Program-made: the position numbers and the translations under genes
Assembly (NCBI GenBank): GCA_910578735.1
Contig: CAJTSQ010000009.1
Coordinates: forward strand, 12,484 to 76,483
Direction of reading: 5' to 3'
Origin: an uncultured Oscillospiraceae bacterium
GTDB taxonomy: Bacteria; Bacillota; Clostridia; Oscillospirales; Oscillospiraceae
DNA length: 64,000 bases
Part shown: positions 7,296-17,116 of the stretch, in pieces
Numbering within the stretch: position 1 is the stretch's first letter
Layout of the letters: the number at the start of each line of letters is the position of its first letter
Notes under the pieces: model-generated
Database searches by the model: none
Seen by the model: the letters and a program-made list of their open reading frames with translations, nothing else
What the model was told of the DNA's origin: nothing

Positions 7296-7785
7296 AGACA
7301 GATTCCTCCCTTTCTTCCTCCTGGGACAGTTCTTTCCGCAGCCGGGCCCGGGCCCGGAGCAGCCAGGTCTGCACGGTGGACACGTTGGCCTTCATGGCGG
7401 CAGCGGTCTCTGCCACAGACAGCCCCTCGTAGTAGTAGAGATACACAGCCAAGCGGTACTTGGGCTCCAGGGCCATCACCGCCTCCAGCACCTCGGCCTT
7501 GGCCGGGTCCTCCGGGGCGACGGTCTCCCGCCACTCCTCCAAGGGAACAGAGGTCCGCCTCCAGAAGGAACGCAGCACGCGCCGGCTCTCGTTCACCGCC
7601 ACCCGCAAAATCCAGTGCTTCATGTGCTCCTCGCTCTCAAATTCCTTTTTGTACTCGTACAGCTTCAGAAGCACCGTCTGCATTACATCCTCGGCGTCGT
7701 GCGGGCTGCCCAGCGCATGGTACGCCACTCGATAGATGGTGTCGCCCCAGGTCCGGGCCGCCCGGGCGAATACCTCGTCCGTCAC
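7288..7785 (-). CDS. RNA polymerase sigma factor, ECF-type sigma-70 family
   Basis: 165 residues with the two-domain build of ECF sigma factors. Region 2 (about 10-75) contains DTIYRVAYHALGSPHDAEDV and the HWILRVAVNESRR core-binding/-10 segment. Region 4 (about 105-155) ends with a helix-turn-helix, LSVAETAAAMKANVSTVQTW. The GTG at 7785 is used because AAGGAGGTGA lies 6 nt upstream. It is followed by its probable anti-sigma partner. An AT-rich stretch at about 7845-7935 upstream may hold an autoregulated promoter, but I cannot assign its boxes firmly. Confidence 0.9.
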   Translation of the reverse strand: MTDEVFARAARTWGDTIYRVAYHALGSPHDAEDVMQTVLLKLYEYKKEFESEEHMKHWILRVAVNESRRVLRSFWRRTSVPLEEWRETVAPEDPAKAEVLEAVMALEPKYRLAVYLYYYEGLSVAETAAAMKANVSTVQTWLLRARARLRKELSQEEEREESVYV

Positions 7786-7943
7786 AGCCGCTCACCTCCT
7801 TGGAAATCTGTTCTTGAAAGGCCTTTCACTAGTAATATCCATAAGCGCAGGATAAAATCTCAGGCGCTAGAAAATTTTTCTTATCCTATTTCTCGATAAA
7901 ATCATTTAAGGGATTTTTCCTATTCTGACAGCACGCAAAACCC

Positions 7944-7984
7944 AAAAAATGCCCACCACCTTTTTCAGCAAGAAGGTGGTGGGC
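7944..7984 (-). terminator. Terminator of the SLH-protein operon
   Basis: On the minus strand GCCCACCACCTT (7973-7984) pairs perfectly with AAGGTGGTGGGC (7951-7962), followed by ATTTTTT. It lies 37 bp after the stop of the SLH-repeat protein. Confidence 0.9.
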
Positions 7985-8021
7985 TTGTTCTTGGGGCGCA
8001 AGTGCGGGGATTTTTCGTGGC

Positions 8022-11000
8022 TTAGTAGGTCAATACCCGGTGGAGAATCTGGGCCATATCCACACGGGTGAGAGCCCCATTGGGGGCCAGCTGGCCGTTG
8101 GAGAGGGGCAGGTATCCCCTCTGGACTGCATAGGACATGGCGCCCTTGGCGTAGCCGCCCACCGAGCCGCCGTCGCTGTAGCTGTTCAGAACACTGGCGT
8201 AGCCGTCGTTGGCGCTCCAGCCGATGGCCCGGGCGGCCCGCTGGACGATACAGATGGCGTCCTGCCGGGTGATGGGAGCCGTGGGGAGATAGGCGTTGTT
8301 GCCCACCCCGCTGACGATGCCCATCGAGGCCAGAGTGTTTACCGCCTGGGCGTAGTAGACGTTGGAGGGCACGTCATTGAACCGCCCGGAGGAGGAAGAT
8401 GGGGTAAGCCCAAAGGCCCGGTAGATCATCACGGCAAAGTCCCCCCGGGAGATGGGCAGGGCCGGGCCGTACTGGGTGCTGGAGATGCCGCTGGTAACCC
8501 CGTTGTCATAGAGGAAGGCCACCGCCGCCCGCTCCGCGTTGCTATAGGCGTTCATGTCGGTGAAGCGGGAGGAGTAGACGGGGGAAACGGTGATGATTAC
8601 CTCACCCTCAAAGGTAGAGCCGTTGGAGTTAGTACCGGTGTAGGGGAGGGTAACAGTGCCGCTGTAGCCCGCCCGGGGGACAAAGGTCAGGTCGGAGATG
8701 AGGTTGCTGCCGCTGGTGCGGTAGATGGAACTGGTGCTGGCCTGACGGTCGTAGCTGGTGGGGCTGGAGTAGCGGTAGTAGAGGTAGCCCACAGTGGAGG
8801 AGGGCATGGAGCCGAACTGGATGGAACTCAGGGTGGAGCCGCTGCGGCCAAAGTCGCTGGAGCGGAAGTTGACCGGGGCGGTCTGGGTGGTGTAGCGCAC
8901 GGTGTTCTCCGCGCCGGGGCGCTCCACATCGATCTCTACAGTGCCGGTGAACTCCTCGTTGCTGGTGGTGGTGCGGGCGGTAAAGTCCAGATACACAGTG
9001 CCCGAGTAGCCGCTGGCGGGGATAAAGGCCACCCGGTCCAGGTCGCTGGCGCTGATGGAGGTGTTGCTGGAGGTAATCCGGGTGCCCTTGCTGGAGCTGG
9101 AGCGGTAGTTGCGGTAGAGGTCGCCCTGGCTGCTGCCGGGGAGGCTGAAGCGGACTGTGCTGACGTTCCGTCCGTACTCCCATTGGGCCAGGTCGTCAAA
9201 GTCCTCCCGGTCGAAGATGACGGCGGAGCGGCTGTCGGTGGAGTAACTGATATTGCCGCTGCTGGAGCTTCCGCTGCTGTTGCCTCCGGAGGAGCCGGTA
9301 GTGGTGACGGTGACTACGCCGTCAAAGCTCTCGCCGCTGGTGGCGGTGCCTGTGAAGGGGATATCCACCGCGCCGGAGAAGCTGTTGCTGGCCCGGAAGG
9401 ACAGGTTGTCAATCCGGGGGGTGGTGGCCCCGCGGTAGTAGGACCGGCCGGTGGCGGCGCTCTGGCTTCCGTAGCGCAGGGTCCCGTCCGCGCTGTTGGG
9501 CAGGCTCTGGAACTGGATGTAGTCCAGAGGGCTGTTGGTCAGGTCACGGCAGAGCTGGTTGAAGTTGCTGTCGTCAAAGCTGACCGTTTTGCCGGGGGAG
9601 CAGGTATACTCAATGGTGCCGGAGCCCTGTCCGCCCCGGACGTTGACCTCCACGTTGCCAGCGAAGCGGGTGCCGTCCACGGTGCGGCCGGTGAAGGGGA
9701 TGCGGATGATGCCCACAAAGTCCGCCGCGGGGACAAAGGCCAGGCGGTCGATACGGGGATTGCGGGCGCCGTAGTAGTAAGTGGTGCCGGCGAGGGCGGC
9801 AGTGCCGGGATTGCTGGCGGAGCGGTATTCATAATACAGGGTGCCCTGGCTGGCGGAGGGCAGGGAGTCAAACTGGATGAAGCTGAGATTCTGGGTGGTA
9901 TCCAGCATATCCTTGCAGTAGTTGTTGAAGTCCACGTCGTCGAAGCGGGCCACGCCGCCCTTGGATATCTCATAGGACAGCCCGCCGATGCTGCTGGCGG
10001 AGTCCTTCCCTACAGTAACCAGCACCTGGCCGGTGTAGGACTTGCCGGAGGAGCCCCGGGGGAAGCCGGTATAGTAAATGGTGACGGTCCCCTCGAAGCC
10101 GGGGGCGGGAACGAACCAGATGTCGTCCAGGTTCCTGGTGCTGTAGCGGGTGTTGAGGGTGACGCGGCTGCCGTAGTTGCCCTCGCCGGTGTAGTTGCTG
10201 TAAAGGGTGCCCTGGCGCTCGTTGGGCAGGGAGAAGGTGACATAGTCCAGATTGGCCCCCATCCGCTCCCGGCATACCGCGCCGAACTCGTTGGCATCAA
10301 ACTTGACGGCGGTGTTGTATTTAGTGGTGTAGGTGATGGCGTTGGTGTTGCCCACGCCGCCGATGGCGGAGGTAACGGTGAGGTTGATGGTGCAGGAATA
10401 GGTATTGCCGCCCTCGGTAAAGGCGGTGTAGGAGATGGTCACATTGCCGCCGGTGAAGTCGGGCTTGGGGACAAAGGTGATGTCCTTCAAGGCGCGCTGT
10501 CCGGGGCCGGGATTGCGGTAGTAGTTGTCCACCTGGGCCACGCCCCAGCCAGGCTCGGCCTCGGAATTATAGTTATAATACAGGGTGCCCTCCTTAGTGG
10601 AGGAGACCAGCAGCCCGGTGACATAGGTCAGCTTGCCGGCCAGCTGGGTGGTAAAGTATTGGTTCAGGTCGGTGAAGGGCAGTGTCTCGTTGGTGGTCAG
10701 AGAGATGGTGCCCGTCTCCGGAATGCGGGTGCTGGCGTCTGGGACCACCTTGACGGTGAAGGTAGTGCGGTAGGCGCCGTTGTTGGCCCGGGCCTCGATG
10801 GTGGCCTCGCCCACGCGGCGGCCAATAAGGGTGGTACCGTTGATTTCCGCCACGTAGGTGTTTTGGGAGGTGTAGGTCACGCTATAGGGGCTGACGTCGC
10901 CGAAACACTCCACCGCGCCGTCCAGGGAGATCTCCTTGTTCTCCTCCACGGTCATGGGGTCCTCCTTGGCTGTCATGCCGGCAACGATAACCTTCACCGT

Positions 11001-11549
11001 ATCGGAAAGGGAGCTGGAGCCCTCTACTGAGGCGGTGATGGTGGTCTCGCCGGCCTTGAGGGCGGTGACCAGGCCCAGGTAGCTCACTGAGGCCACGGAG
11101 GGGTCGCTGGATTCCCAGCGCACGGTCTGGCCCGCCGGAACGGTGATGGCCTTCAGCTGGGTGGACAGCCCCCGGGAGGTGACCACGTCGGTGTCACGGT
11201 CGATGGTGATGGAGGGGGTGGGTTCCGGGACGGTGACGGTGCAGGTGTAGTCCACATTGTCATAGGTTGCCATCACGGTGGAGGTGCCTGCGGCAACGGC
11301 GGTCACCTGGCCGGAGCTGTCAACTTGGGCGGCGTTTCCGGTGATGGTCCAGGCAATGTCCTTGTTCGGAATCCTGTCACTGCCCTGGTTCAAGGTGAGG
11401 GTCGCTTTTTTACCGATTTCCAGTGTGAGGGTGGACTGGCTGATGGTAATGGGGTCGCCCGCAGCCGCCAGCGCCGCCGGGGCCAGAGAAAAACATAACA
11501 CAAAAGCCAGGAACAGGGACAGCCAGCGGCGTCCAGAAGTTGTTTTCAT
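8022..11549 (-). CDS. Large secreted cell-surface protein: Big_2-like domains, six ~115-residue repeats, C-terminal SLH domains
   Basis: 1175 residues. A signal peptide (WLSLFLAFVLCFSLAPAALA) ends near residue 29. Two or three Ig-like bacterial (Big_2) domains follow to about 270, e.g. GQVTAVAAGTSTVMATYD. Then come six degenerate tandem repeats at about 275-395, 405-515, 525-640, 645-755, 770-885 and 890-995. Their shared signature is F(D/N)xxDF...L..I.F..LP...GTLYY.Y, then a DL.FVPA.GFSGTV.I.YTG segment. Three SLH domains (about 1000-1175, e.g. ISRGDFAVMIYRAFGL) should anchor it to the cell-wall polymer. The ATG at 11549 follows AAGGAGG. I do not recognise the repeat. It is last in a leftward series after a second SLH protein, PilZ-like, FlhB-like and FliK-like genes. 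Confidence 0.88.
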   Translation of the reverse strand: MKTTSGRRWLSLFLAFVLCFSLAPAALAAAGDPITISQSTLTLEIGKKATLTLNQGSDRIPNKDIAWTITGNAAQVDSSGQVTAVAAGTSTVMATYDNVDYTCTVTVPEPTPSITIDRDTDVVTSRGLSTQLKAITVPAGQTVRWESSDPSVASVSYLGLVTALKAGETTITASVEGSSSLSDTVKVIVAGMTAKEDPMTVEENKEISLDGAVECFGDVSPYSVTYTSQNTYVAEINGTTLIGRRVGEATIEARANNGAYRTTFTVKVVPDASTRIPETGTISLTTNETLPFTDLNQYFTTQLAGKLTYVTGLLVSSTKEGTLYYNYNSEAEPGWGVAQVDNYYRNPGPGQRALKDITFVPKPDFTGGNVTISYTAFTEGGNTYSCTINLTVTSAIGGVGNTNAITYTTKYNTAVKFDANEFGAVCRERMGANLDYVTFSLPNERQGTLYSNYTGEGNYGSRVTLNTRYSTRNLDDIWFVPAPGFEGTVTIYYTGFPRGSSGKSYTGQVLVTVGKDSASSIGGLSYEISKGGVARFDDVDFNNYCKDMLDTTQNLSFIQFDSLPSASQGTLYYEYRSASNPGTAALAGTTYYYGARNPRIDRLAFVPAADFVGIIRIPFTGRTVDGTRFAGNVEVNVRGGQGSGTIEYTCSPGKTVSFDDSNFNQLCRDLTNSPLDYIQFQSLPNSADGTLRYGSQSAATGRSYYRGATTPRIDNLSFRASNSFSGAVDIPFTGTATSGESFDGVVTVTTTGSSGGNSSGSSSSGNISYSTDSRSAVIFDREDFDDLAQWEYGRNVSTVRFSLPGSSQGDLYRNYRSSSSKGTRITSSNTSISASDLDRVAFIPASGYSGTVYLDFTARTTTSNEEFTGTVEIDVERPGAENTVRYTTQTAPVNFRSSDFGRSGSTLSSIQFGSMPSSTVGYLYYRYSSPTSYDRQASTSSIYRTSGSNLISDLTFVPRAGYSGTVTLPYTGTNSNGSTFEGEVIITVSPVYSSRFTDMNAYSNAERAAVAFLYDNGVTSGISSTQYGPALPISRGDFAVMIYRAFGLTPSSSSGRFNDVPSNVYYAQAVNTLASMGIVSGVGNNAYLPTAPITRQDAICIVQRAARAIGWSANDGYASVLNSYSDGGSVGGYAKGAMSYAVQRGYLPLSNGQLAPNGALTRVDMAQILHRVLTY

Positions 11550-11590
11550 AGAAAATCCTCCTTGTTGGGTCAGGATTTGGAAATGGGGAG

Positions 11591-11617
11591 GCGGGAGCGG
11601 GTCAAACCCGCTCCCGC
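11591..11617 (-). terminator. Intercistronic hairpin between two SLH genes
   Basis: A perfect 12-bp GC-rich stem (GCGGGAGCGGGT arm, 3-nt loop) between the two SLH-protein genes. There is no T tract, so it may trim or stabilise the mRNA or only partly terminate it. Confidence 0.5.
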
Positions 11618-11626
11618 TGGGGTAAT

Positions 11627-14600
11627 TTAGCCGGAGACAGTTACCTGCTGGCCGTTGCTGTCCGTGTAAGTCACGGTGAAGTAGGGGCGATTGACAGTCA
11701 GGTTTCCTGTCTGAACAGGTCCCTCCACGAGACGGAGCGTCAGAACCTGCCCATCCGATTGGCCACTGGCGTTGGCGATACGGCCATCATCCCGGAAGAT
11801 GACAATGTCCTGATAGAGCTCCGCGTCTTTCACGTTGAATACGAAGGACTGTGCCGCCGATGTGCCGGAGTTTCCGCGTATTGTCAGGTTCGGAGTAGCC
11901 GCGCCGCCCAGTACCTTTAAAACGCCGTAGTAATCCTTTTCTGGATCGTTGGGCACGCTAGAAGTCGGCTTATTATTTTCGTTGTTTGCCACAGGGATAC
12001 CAACGCTGTTCGGGTCATTCTGTCTGACCCAGTAAACCGGTTTGGTAAAGTTGATGGTCAGAGTACCGGTAAATTTTTTGGTCGCTGTGTCAAAACTGCC
12101 GGATGTGGACAGCGAATCAATTCTGGGGGGTTCCGGGTCAGGCACCAGAATGCGGCTGATGGCCCGATAGCCGTCCGTCGTCCCCGAGATGTGATGGCCT
12201 ACCGCGATTACATAGTAGTACTCACCTTTGCGCATATCGGCGGATTTGTCAATCACGTTTTTCTCATCGAAAAGGCTGTTCGTAACCGGATTGATGTTGC
12301 CCCGGGGCGCGTCTCCTCCCGCGGAGGTCCTTCGCACGATATCAGCAACAGCGGCCTTCGTTCCGGGATCTGCGTAGTTGTCGAAGAAGGAATACCCGTT
12401 GGTGTCCGCCTCAATCAGTGCGTCAATAACACGGAAATTAATGGTTGTTGTACCGCCTTGAGTAGTTTTGTATGTGTTGGGGACCAAATCCTGGTATTTC
12501 TTTGGGGGATTAGAATTAGGAACGTTAGCGCTTAAGTTCGGTGCGTTGGTCCCATTAAAGAACTGCTGCGTCAAAATAGGATTGGCCGTCAGCTGAGAGG
12601 TGGTCAGATAGACATAATCAATATTGGCCTGGATGGCAGGGACATTGTTCGTATTGACTCGGACTCTGCCTCCGCTGCCGTCCCGCAGGTTGATCTTCGG
12701 CTTGGCCGTCTCCGTGGTCTTGAAATTGTAGATGTAGACATTGGAACGGCTCGCAGGGTTTCCGCTGGCGCCCTCCAGAACGATATAGATGTAATACTCA
12801 TTCAGCGGGTCCAGCAAGGTGCCGCTGGTGGGATCAGGGATGGTCAGAGTCTCCGGCGCGCCATCCCGGCTGTTGTAGGTGTAGCTGCCGCTGATGTACT
12901 GCCGGTAGACGTTGCGGGCGTTGACAATGTTGTTCCGGTTGGGGAGGTTGTCAACCTGGTAATACTCCAGACTCCGCTTATTCAAATCTGTTTCAGTACT
13001 TGGGACTAAGTCTCCCCGCGTAGAAGACGCTGTCTGCGCGGTAATAACAGCCCAGAAGTCGTCTGCATCGGTAGAAGTTGAGGCGTTCAGAGTCCTTCCG
13101 GCAGAAACTGTTACCGTTCCTGTTGTCCCGTCCAGCTTTGTGATAGTAGCCGTAGCCGCCTTTTTCGTTGTAATTGTAGCCGGCAGGGGCGGATTGGTCA
13201 CGTTATTCCGGGGAGCGACCACATAGTAGAGGGTACCCGGATTGTCCAGGCCGAAGGTGAGGTTCTGGAAGGTGTCGCCCTCGCCGAAGGTGGGCTGCGT
13301 CTGGAAGAACTGGGGCTGCATCGAGTCCACGAACTGGATCAGCGGAGCAATAAAGTTGGGGGTGCTGATAACCTGAACGCCGTCCTGGCTCCCGATGTTG
13401 TCCGGCGTGGCGGTCCTGGCCACCAGGGCGTTTCGCAGGTTGCCCTGGTTCCCGGCCGCTACGCAGACCTGAACGTTGAACCGGCCGTTCCAGGACTCCC
13501 AGCTGTTGCTGCCGTCATATTCGGTGACCGAAATGGCGAACTCATAGGTGTAATTCTCGCTCAAATCCTTCAGCAGCGGGTAGGTGGGCGACAGCCCGTT
13601 TCCAATGACATTCTGGTGGACCGCGCTCATATCCCAATCCTGGCCGCTGCGCTGGTTGCTGGCCGCATTGCCCAGATAAACCCAGCCGTTTTTCTCATCG
13701 GCAACAGGGGTCTTGTCGGTCAGCCGGTGGTCAAAAGCTACACCGTCCTGCGTGCCGTGCAGCGCACTGTCGTCAATGACATTACCGGTGTTCTTATCCA
13801 GGACGCGGTAGTACAGGTCGTAACTGATGGGCTTTTCCGAGAACAGGACGATATCGTACCGGGTGCTGTCCGAGGAACTCTCGGTGGACTCCGGGGTGAA
13901 GAAGAATCCAGCGTCCACGCGGGCCAGGTTCGCGCCCTCACTGCCCTTCTTGCCCTGGTCGTTATCCGCGCCGTCAGTATTATCCACCCACACCGGCACT
14001 GGGCTGTTGCCGCCGCTCAGGGCCAGGCCCACCGAGGCGAAGACCGTCTCGATCTCTTTCAGCACGTGGGGGGTATTCGTGATGTCGGCGAGGATGGGGG
14101 GGCTCAGAGTGGGGAATGGATTGGTGCGGTTGGGCACGTCGGCCACATCCCGGATATTCCGCAGCTCGAAGTAGTAGGTAGTGCCGCTGGCCATGGAGAT
14201 AGCCTTGTCGTTGAGGAATACCACCTCAATGTGCCCCGGCCGGGTCTCCGACTCCCGGACTACAACCTCGTGGTAGTCGATCCAGGACAGGGAGTCTCTG
14301 GCCGCGTCCGTCCCCTTCTCCGGCACGTCCGTTACCAGGCTGGGGTTCTGGGAGTTGCGCTGCTTCAGCCGGAAGTTCTCACTGAGCGCGGTGTACAGCC
14401 GGCTGGCCGCCAGATTCTTTTCGTCCGTGGTGATCCCGGAGCCGCCCAGGGAGGTCTGGTACAGCGTGAGAATGTCCGCGCTGCCGTTGATGGTGATATG
14501 CTCGTTGAAGTCCAGGACGATATCTGTGCTGGCCAGGGGCGTTTCCGTCTCGTTATCCGGGTTCTGGGGCTTGGTAAAGTACTGGTATACCACCGGCCCG

Positions 14601-17047
14601 CTGTTGTCCGCCGTGCTTACCGTGACCTTCTTGACCTCCACCGAGTAATTGCCCGCCGTGTCACGGCCCACATAGTACAGGTCATAGGTAGTTTCGCTGG
14701 TCAGGCCGGTGATGTTGATGGTTACGCTGGTGTCCTTGTTGGGCACGGCCACCTGGCCCCGGCGCAGCGCGCCCCGCCCGCTTTGCACCTGAGTCTTGGC
14801 GTACATGCTGTCCAGCAGCGCAGAGACGGGATTGCCGGTCTCCGGATCGATGACGTTGTCCTTCTCCGGCGGCACGCTGGCGTTGTTGGGCAGCGGATAG
14901 GCAGTGCCCTGGGGCACAATGGCCCAGTAGATGGTGCCGGCCTCATCCATGCCGGTGGTCAGGTTGAGGGTGGTGTCCCCCACGCCGTCCGTTGCGGGGG
15001 CGGGGTCAGGAGTGACCACCGGAGGCGTCTCATCGGGCACAGTCACCGGCAGGGACTGGACCGCCGAGCTGTTGCCGCCGTCCACATCAGTGAGCCACAG
15101 ATACAGGGTGTAAGTCTTCAGTTCTTCCAGCCGCTGGTTGTTGACGGTGAACACATCCTCGGTGTTCTTGGTCACATCCCGCACGCCGTAACCCAGGTTG
15201 CCGATTACTGCCGCGGACTTCAGCTCTTCCGCTGTGGGAGCCTGGGCGCCCTGGGGCAGCAGCGCATAGTACAGCTTACAGGTCTTGGTGGGCATCACGG
15301 TAACCTGAGCCACGTCCCGAGTAATCAGAGACATGTAGGGGTATCCCTGTCCAAAGGCGGGCACGGTGTTATCCGGCGTGGAGAAGGAGATGACCTTCAC
15401 CGGGCTGCGCTGCTGCTGGCTGTCCACCAGGATGGCGGACAGGTAGTAGGACCCGCCCACCGTCAGGCCGGTAACCTGGGAACTGACCACGTCGCCTCCT
15501 GTGGGCGCGGTCACCGAGCCGTTGCGGACAGCCCTGTTGCCGTAGGACGGCGGGGCGATCAGGTCGTCCTCGCCGATGGAGCCGTCGGCGATGGCGCTCA
15601 CGGCCCAATAGATGGTGCCCTGCTTGTTGCCGGCGAAGTCCGCCCGGAAGGCGGTGGGCGCGATGTCCTTCGCCGCCGGGTAGCCGGACAGCAGCCGCGG
15701 GTCGGTGGAGCCCTCCTCCGCCGCCACGTGGTCCATAATGACCCCGGCGATGTTGGCGGTCAGGCCGGGCCGGATGTAGATCTTGTCGGGGAGCATGGAG
15801 ACCACGCTGCCGGGGGCGTTGATGTTCAGCTTCTCAATGTCGCCCTCGCCCACCACGCTGGTGCCCACGTCCAGGTTCATCTCCTTGACCACCGTGTTCC
15901 GATCCAGCTGTACCACGGAGTTGGTGGCCGCCTCGTCCACAGTGAGCTTGGCCACCGTGCCCTTGGCCACCTGGATGGTGGAGTTGGGGGTCTTGTTGGT
16001 CACTTCCTTGATCCGGCCGGCCAGGGTCAGGTGGGTGCCGTCCTCACCATCCAGGGTGATGTGCATCAGGCCCTTGTCGTCGGTGTTGTTGTCCTCCAGG
16101 TAAGCGGGGGTGCGGACGATGGTCTCCTTAATATCGGTGATGCCGTCCGCCCGGATGGTGACGGTCTTATTGCGCATGTTATCCACCAGCATCCCCTCGG
16201 CGGTGACATTGCGCATGACCACGCTGGCGTCGCCGGCCTCGCTCTCGCCGGTGCCGCTGACGACGATCCGGCCCAGCACGTTCACGTTCTCCAGCTTAAT
16301 GCCGCCCAGGCCTACGCCGCCGGATATGTACAGGTCGCCGCTGATGGTGGTGTCCCGCAGGGTAACCCCGGGGGAGGTGATGGTCACATTGCCGAAGACG
16401 CCCCCCAGGGAGTAGTCGCCGCTCTTCTGGATGGGGTGTCCCAGGCACTGGGTGATGAGTACAGCCATCTGGCCCTTGGACACAGGGTCCTGGGGCCCAA
16501 AGGTGTTGTCCGGATAGCCGGAGACGATGTAGTTGTTCACGGCGGTCTTGATCAGGCCCCGGGCCCAGCTGCTGATGCTCCGGCTGTCGGCAAAGGCCAG
16601 CGACTCGCCGGGGGTCTCCTCCAGCATCATGTTCCGGCCCAGGATGCACACCGCCTGCTCCCGGGTCAGACCCAGCTTGGGGGAGGCGGTGGTGGGGGAG
16701 GTGCCCGCCATATAGCCGGCTGTGTAGGCGATGCACACATCGTCATAGAACCAGTCGCCGGTTGATACGTCCTCAAAGGGGATCGGCCCCATCTCACTGT
16801 AGCCATAGGCCCGGTTGATTGCGGCCATAAAGTCGGCCCGGGTGATCGGGGCGTTGGGGTCGCCGGCCTGGTCGGCCCGGATGATACCCCAGTCCACAAG
16901 CTGGTCCAGGTATTCGTCGGCCCAGTGCGCCGAGGCGGGCAGGGTCAGTCCGGGCGTCAGCCCGAGGAGCATGACCGCGGTCAGCAGCAGGCAGACGGCC
17001 CGCTCCTTCCAGGTACGGCTGCTGCGCGTAGTGGTTCTATGGGACAT
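11627..17047 (-). CDS. Giant secreted surface protein: N-terminal SLH domains, beta-helix-like region, long multidomain body
   Basis: 1806 residues. The ATG at 17047 (MSHRTTTRSSR) follows AAAGGAG at 8 nt and is preferred over an in-frame TTG 8 codons earlier. The signal peptide ends near ALPASA. Three SLH domains follow to about residue 165 (ITRADFMAAINRAYGY, LTREQAVCILGRNM, VSKGQMAVLITQCLG). A stretch rich in short V/I/N-turn repeats (VTITSPGVTLRDTTISGDLYIS, about 180-420) looks like a right-handed beta-helix. The rest has several Ig/fibronectin-like segments around IYWAV or LYYVV motifs. It probably forms a wall-attached fibre or scaffold; no enzyme active site is evident. Confidence 0.88.
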   Translation of the reverse strand: MSHRTTTRSSRTWKERAVCLLLTAVMLLGLTPGLTLPASAHWADEYLDQLVDWGIIRADQAGDPNAPITRADFMAAINRAYGYSEMGPIPFEDVSTGDWFYDDVCIAYTAGYMAGTSPTTASPKLGLTREQAVCILGRNMMLEETPGESLAFADSRSISSWARGLIKTAVNNYIVSGYPDNTFGPQDPVSKGQMAVLITQCLGHPIQKSGDYSLGGVFGNVTITSPGVTLRDTTISGDLYISGGVGLGGIKLENVNVLGRIVVSGTGESEAGDASVVMRNVTAEGMLVDNMRNKTVTIRADGITDIKETIVRTPAYLEDNNTDDKGLMHITLDGEDGTHLTLAGRIKEVTNKTPNSTIQVAKGTVAKLTVDEAATNSVVQLDRNTVVKEMNLDVGTSVVGEGDIEKLNINAPGSVVSMLPDKIYIRPGLTANIAGVIMDHVAAEEGSTDPRLLSGYPAAKDIAPTAFRADFAGNKQGTIYWAVSAIADGSIGEDDLIAPPSYGNRAVRNGSVTAPTGGDVVSSQVTGLTVGGSYYLSAILVDSQQQRSPVKVISFSTPDNTVPAFGQGYPYMSLITRDVAQVTVMPTKTCKLYYALLPQGAQAPTAEELKSAAVIGNLGYGVRDVTKNTEDVFTVNNQRLEELKTYTLYLWLTDVDGGNSSAVQSLPVTVPDETPPVVTPDPAPATDGVGDTTLNLTTGMDEAGTIYWAIVPQGTAYPLPNNASVPPEKDNVIDPETGNPVSALLDSMYAKTQVQSGRGALRRGQVAVPNKDTSVTINITGLTSETTYDLYYVGRDTAGNYSVEVKKVTVSTADNSGPVVYQYFTKPQNPDNETETPLASTDIVLDFNEHITINGSADILTLYQTSLGGSGITTDEKNLAASRLYTALSENFRLKQRNSQNPSLVTDVPEKGTDAARDSLSWIDYHEVVVRESETRPGHIEVVFLNDKAISMASGTTYYFELRNIRDVADVPNRTNPFPTLSPPILADITNTPHVLKEIETVFASVGLALSGGNSPVPVWVDNTDGADNDQGKKGSEGANLARVDAGFFFTPESTESSSDSTRYDIVLFSEKPISYDLYYRVLDKNTGNVIDDSALHGTQDGVAFDHRLTDKTPVADEKNGWVYLGNAASNQRSGQDWDMSAVHQNVIGNGLSPTYPLLKDLSENYTYEFAISVTEYDGSNSWESWNGRFNVQVCVAAGNQGNLRNALVARTATPDNIGSQDGVQVISTPNFIAPLIQFVDSMQPQFFQTQPTFGEGDTFQNLTFGLDNPGTLYYVVAPRNNVTNPPLPATITTKKAATATITKLDGTTGTVTVSAGRTLNASTSTDADDFWAVITAQTASSTRGDLVPSTETDLNKRSLEYYQVDNLPNRNNIVNARNVYRQYISGSYTYNSRDGAPETLTIPDPTSGTLLDPLNEYYIYIVLEGASGNPASRSNVYIYNFKTTETAKPKINLRDGSGGRVRVNTNNVPAIQANIDYVYLTTSQLTANPILTQQFFNGTNAPNLSANVPNSNPPKKYQDLVPNTYKTTQGGTTTINFRVIDALIEADTNGYSFFDNYADPGTKAAVADIVRRTSAGGDAPRGNINPVTNSLFDEKNVIDKSADMRKGEYYYVIAVGHHISGTTDGYRAISRILVPDPEPPRIDSLSTSGSFDTATKKFTGTLTINFTKPVYWVRQNDPNSVGIPVANNENNKPTSSVPNDPEKDYYGVLKVLGGAATPNLTIRGNSGTSAAQSFVFNVKDAELYQDIVIFRDDGRIANASGQSDGQVLTLRLVEGPVQTGNLTVNRPYFTVTYTDSNGQQVTVSG

Positions 17048-17116
17048 AGTGGTTCTCCTTTCTTTGTTCAAGGGAAAGGCCGGGGCCGGTTTCCGGCGGC
17101 GGCCCGGGTGGGCGGA

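Noticed and set aside
8500..10700. Repeated DNA that might look like a CRISPR array
   Set aside because: The repeats are diverged coding repeats of about 345 bp in the SLH protein, not short identical repeats with spacers, and no cas genes are present.
8040..11030. Long plus-strand open frame opposite the SLH-repeat protein
   Set aside because: Its translation is low-complexity Gly/Val/Ala/His and has no signal or motif; it is a GC-driven shadow of the real minus-strand gene. The same holds for frames at 13616-16765, 19442-21697, 21756-23972 and 1945-4059.
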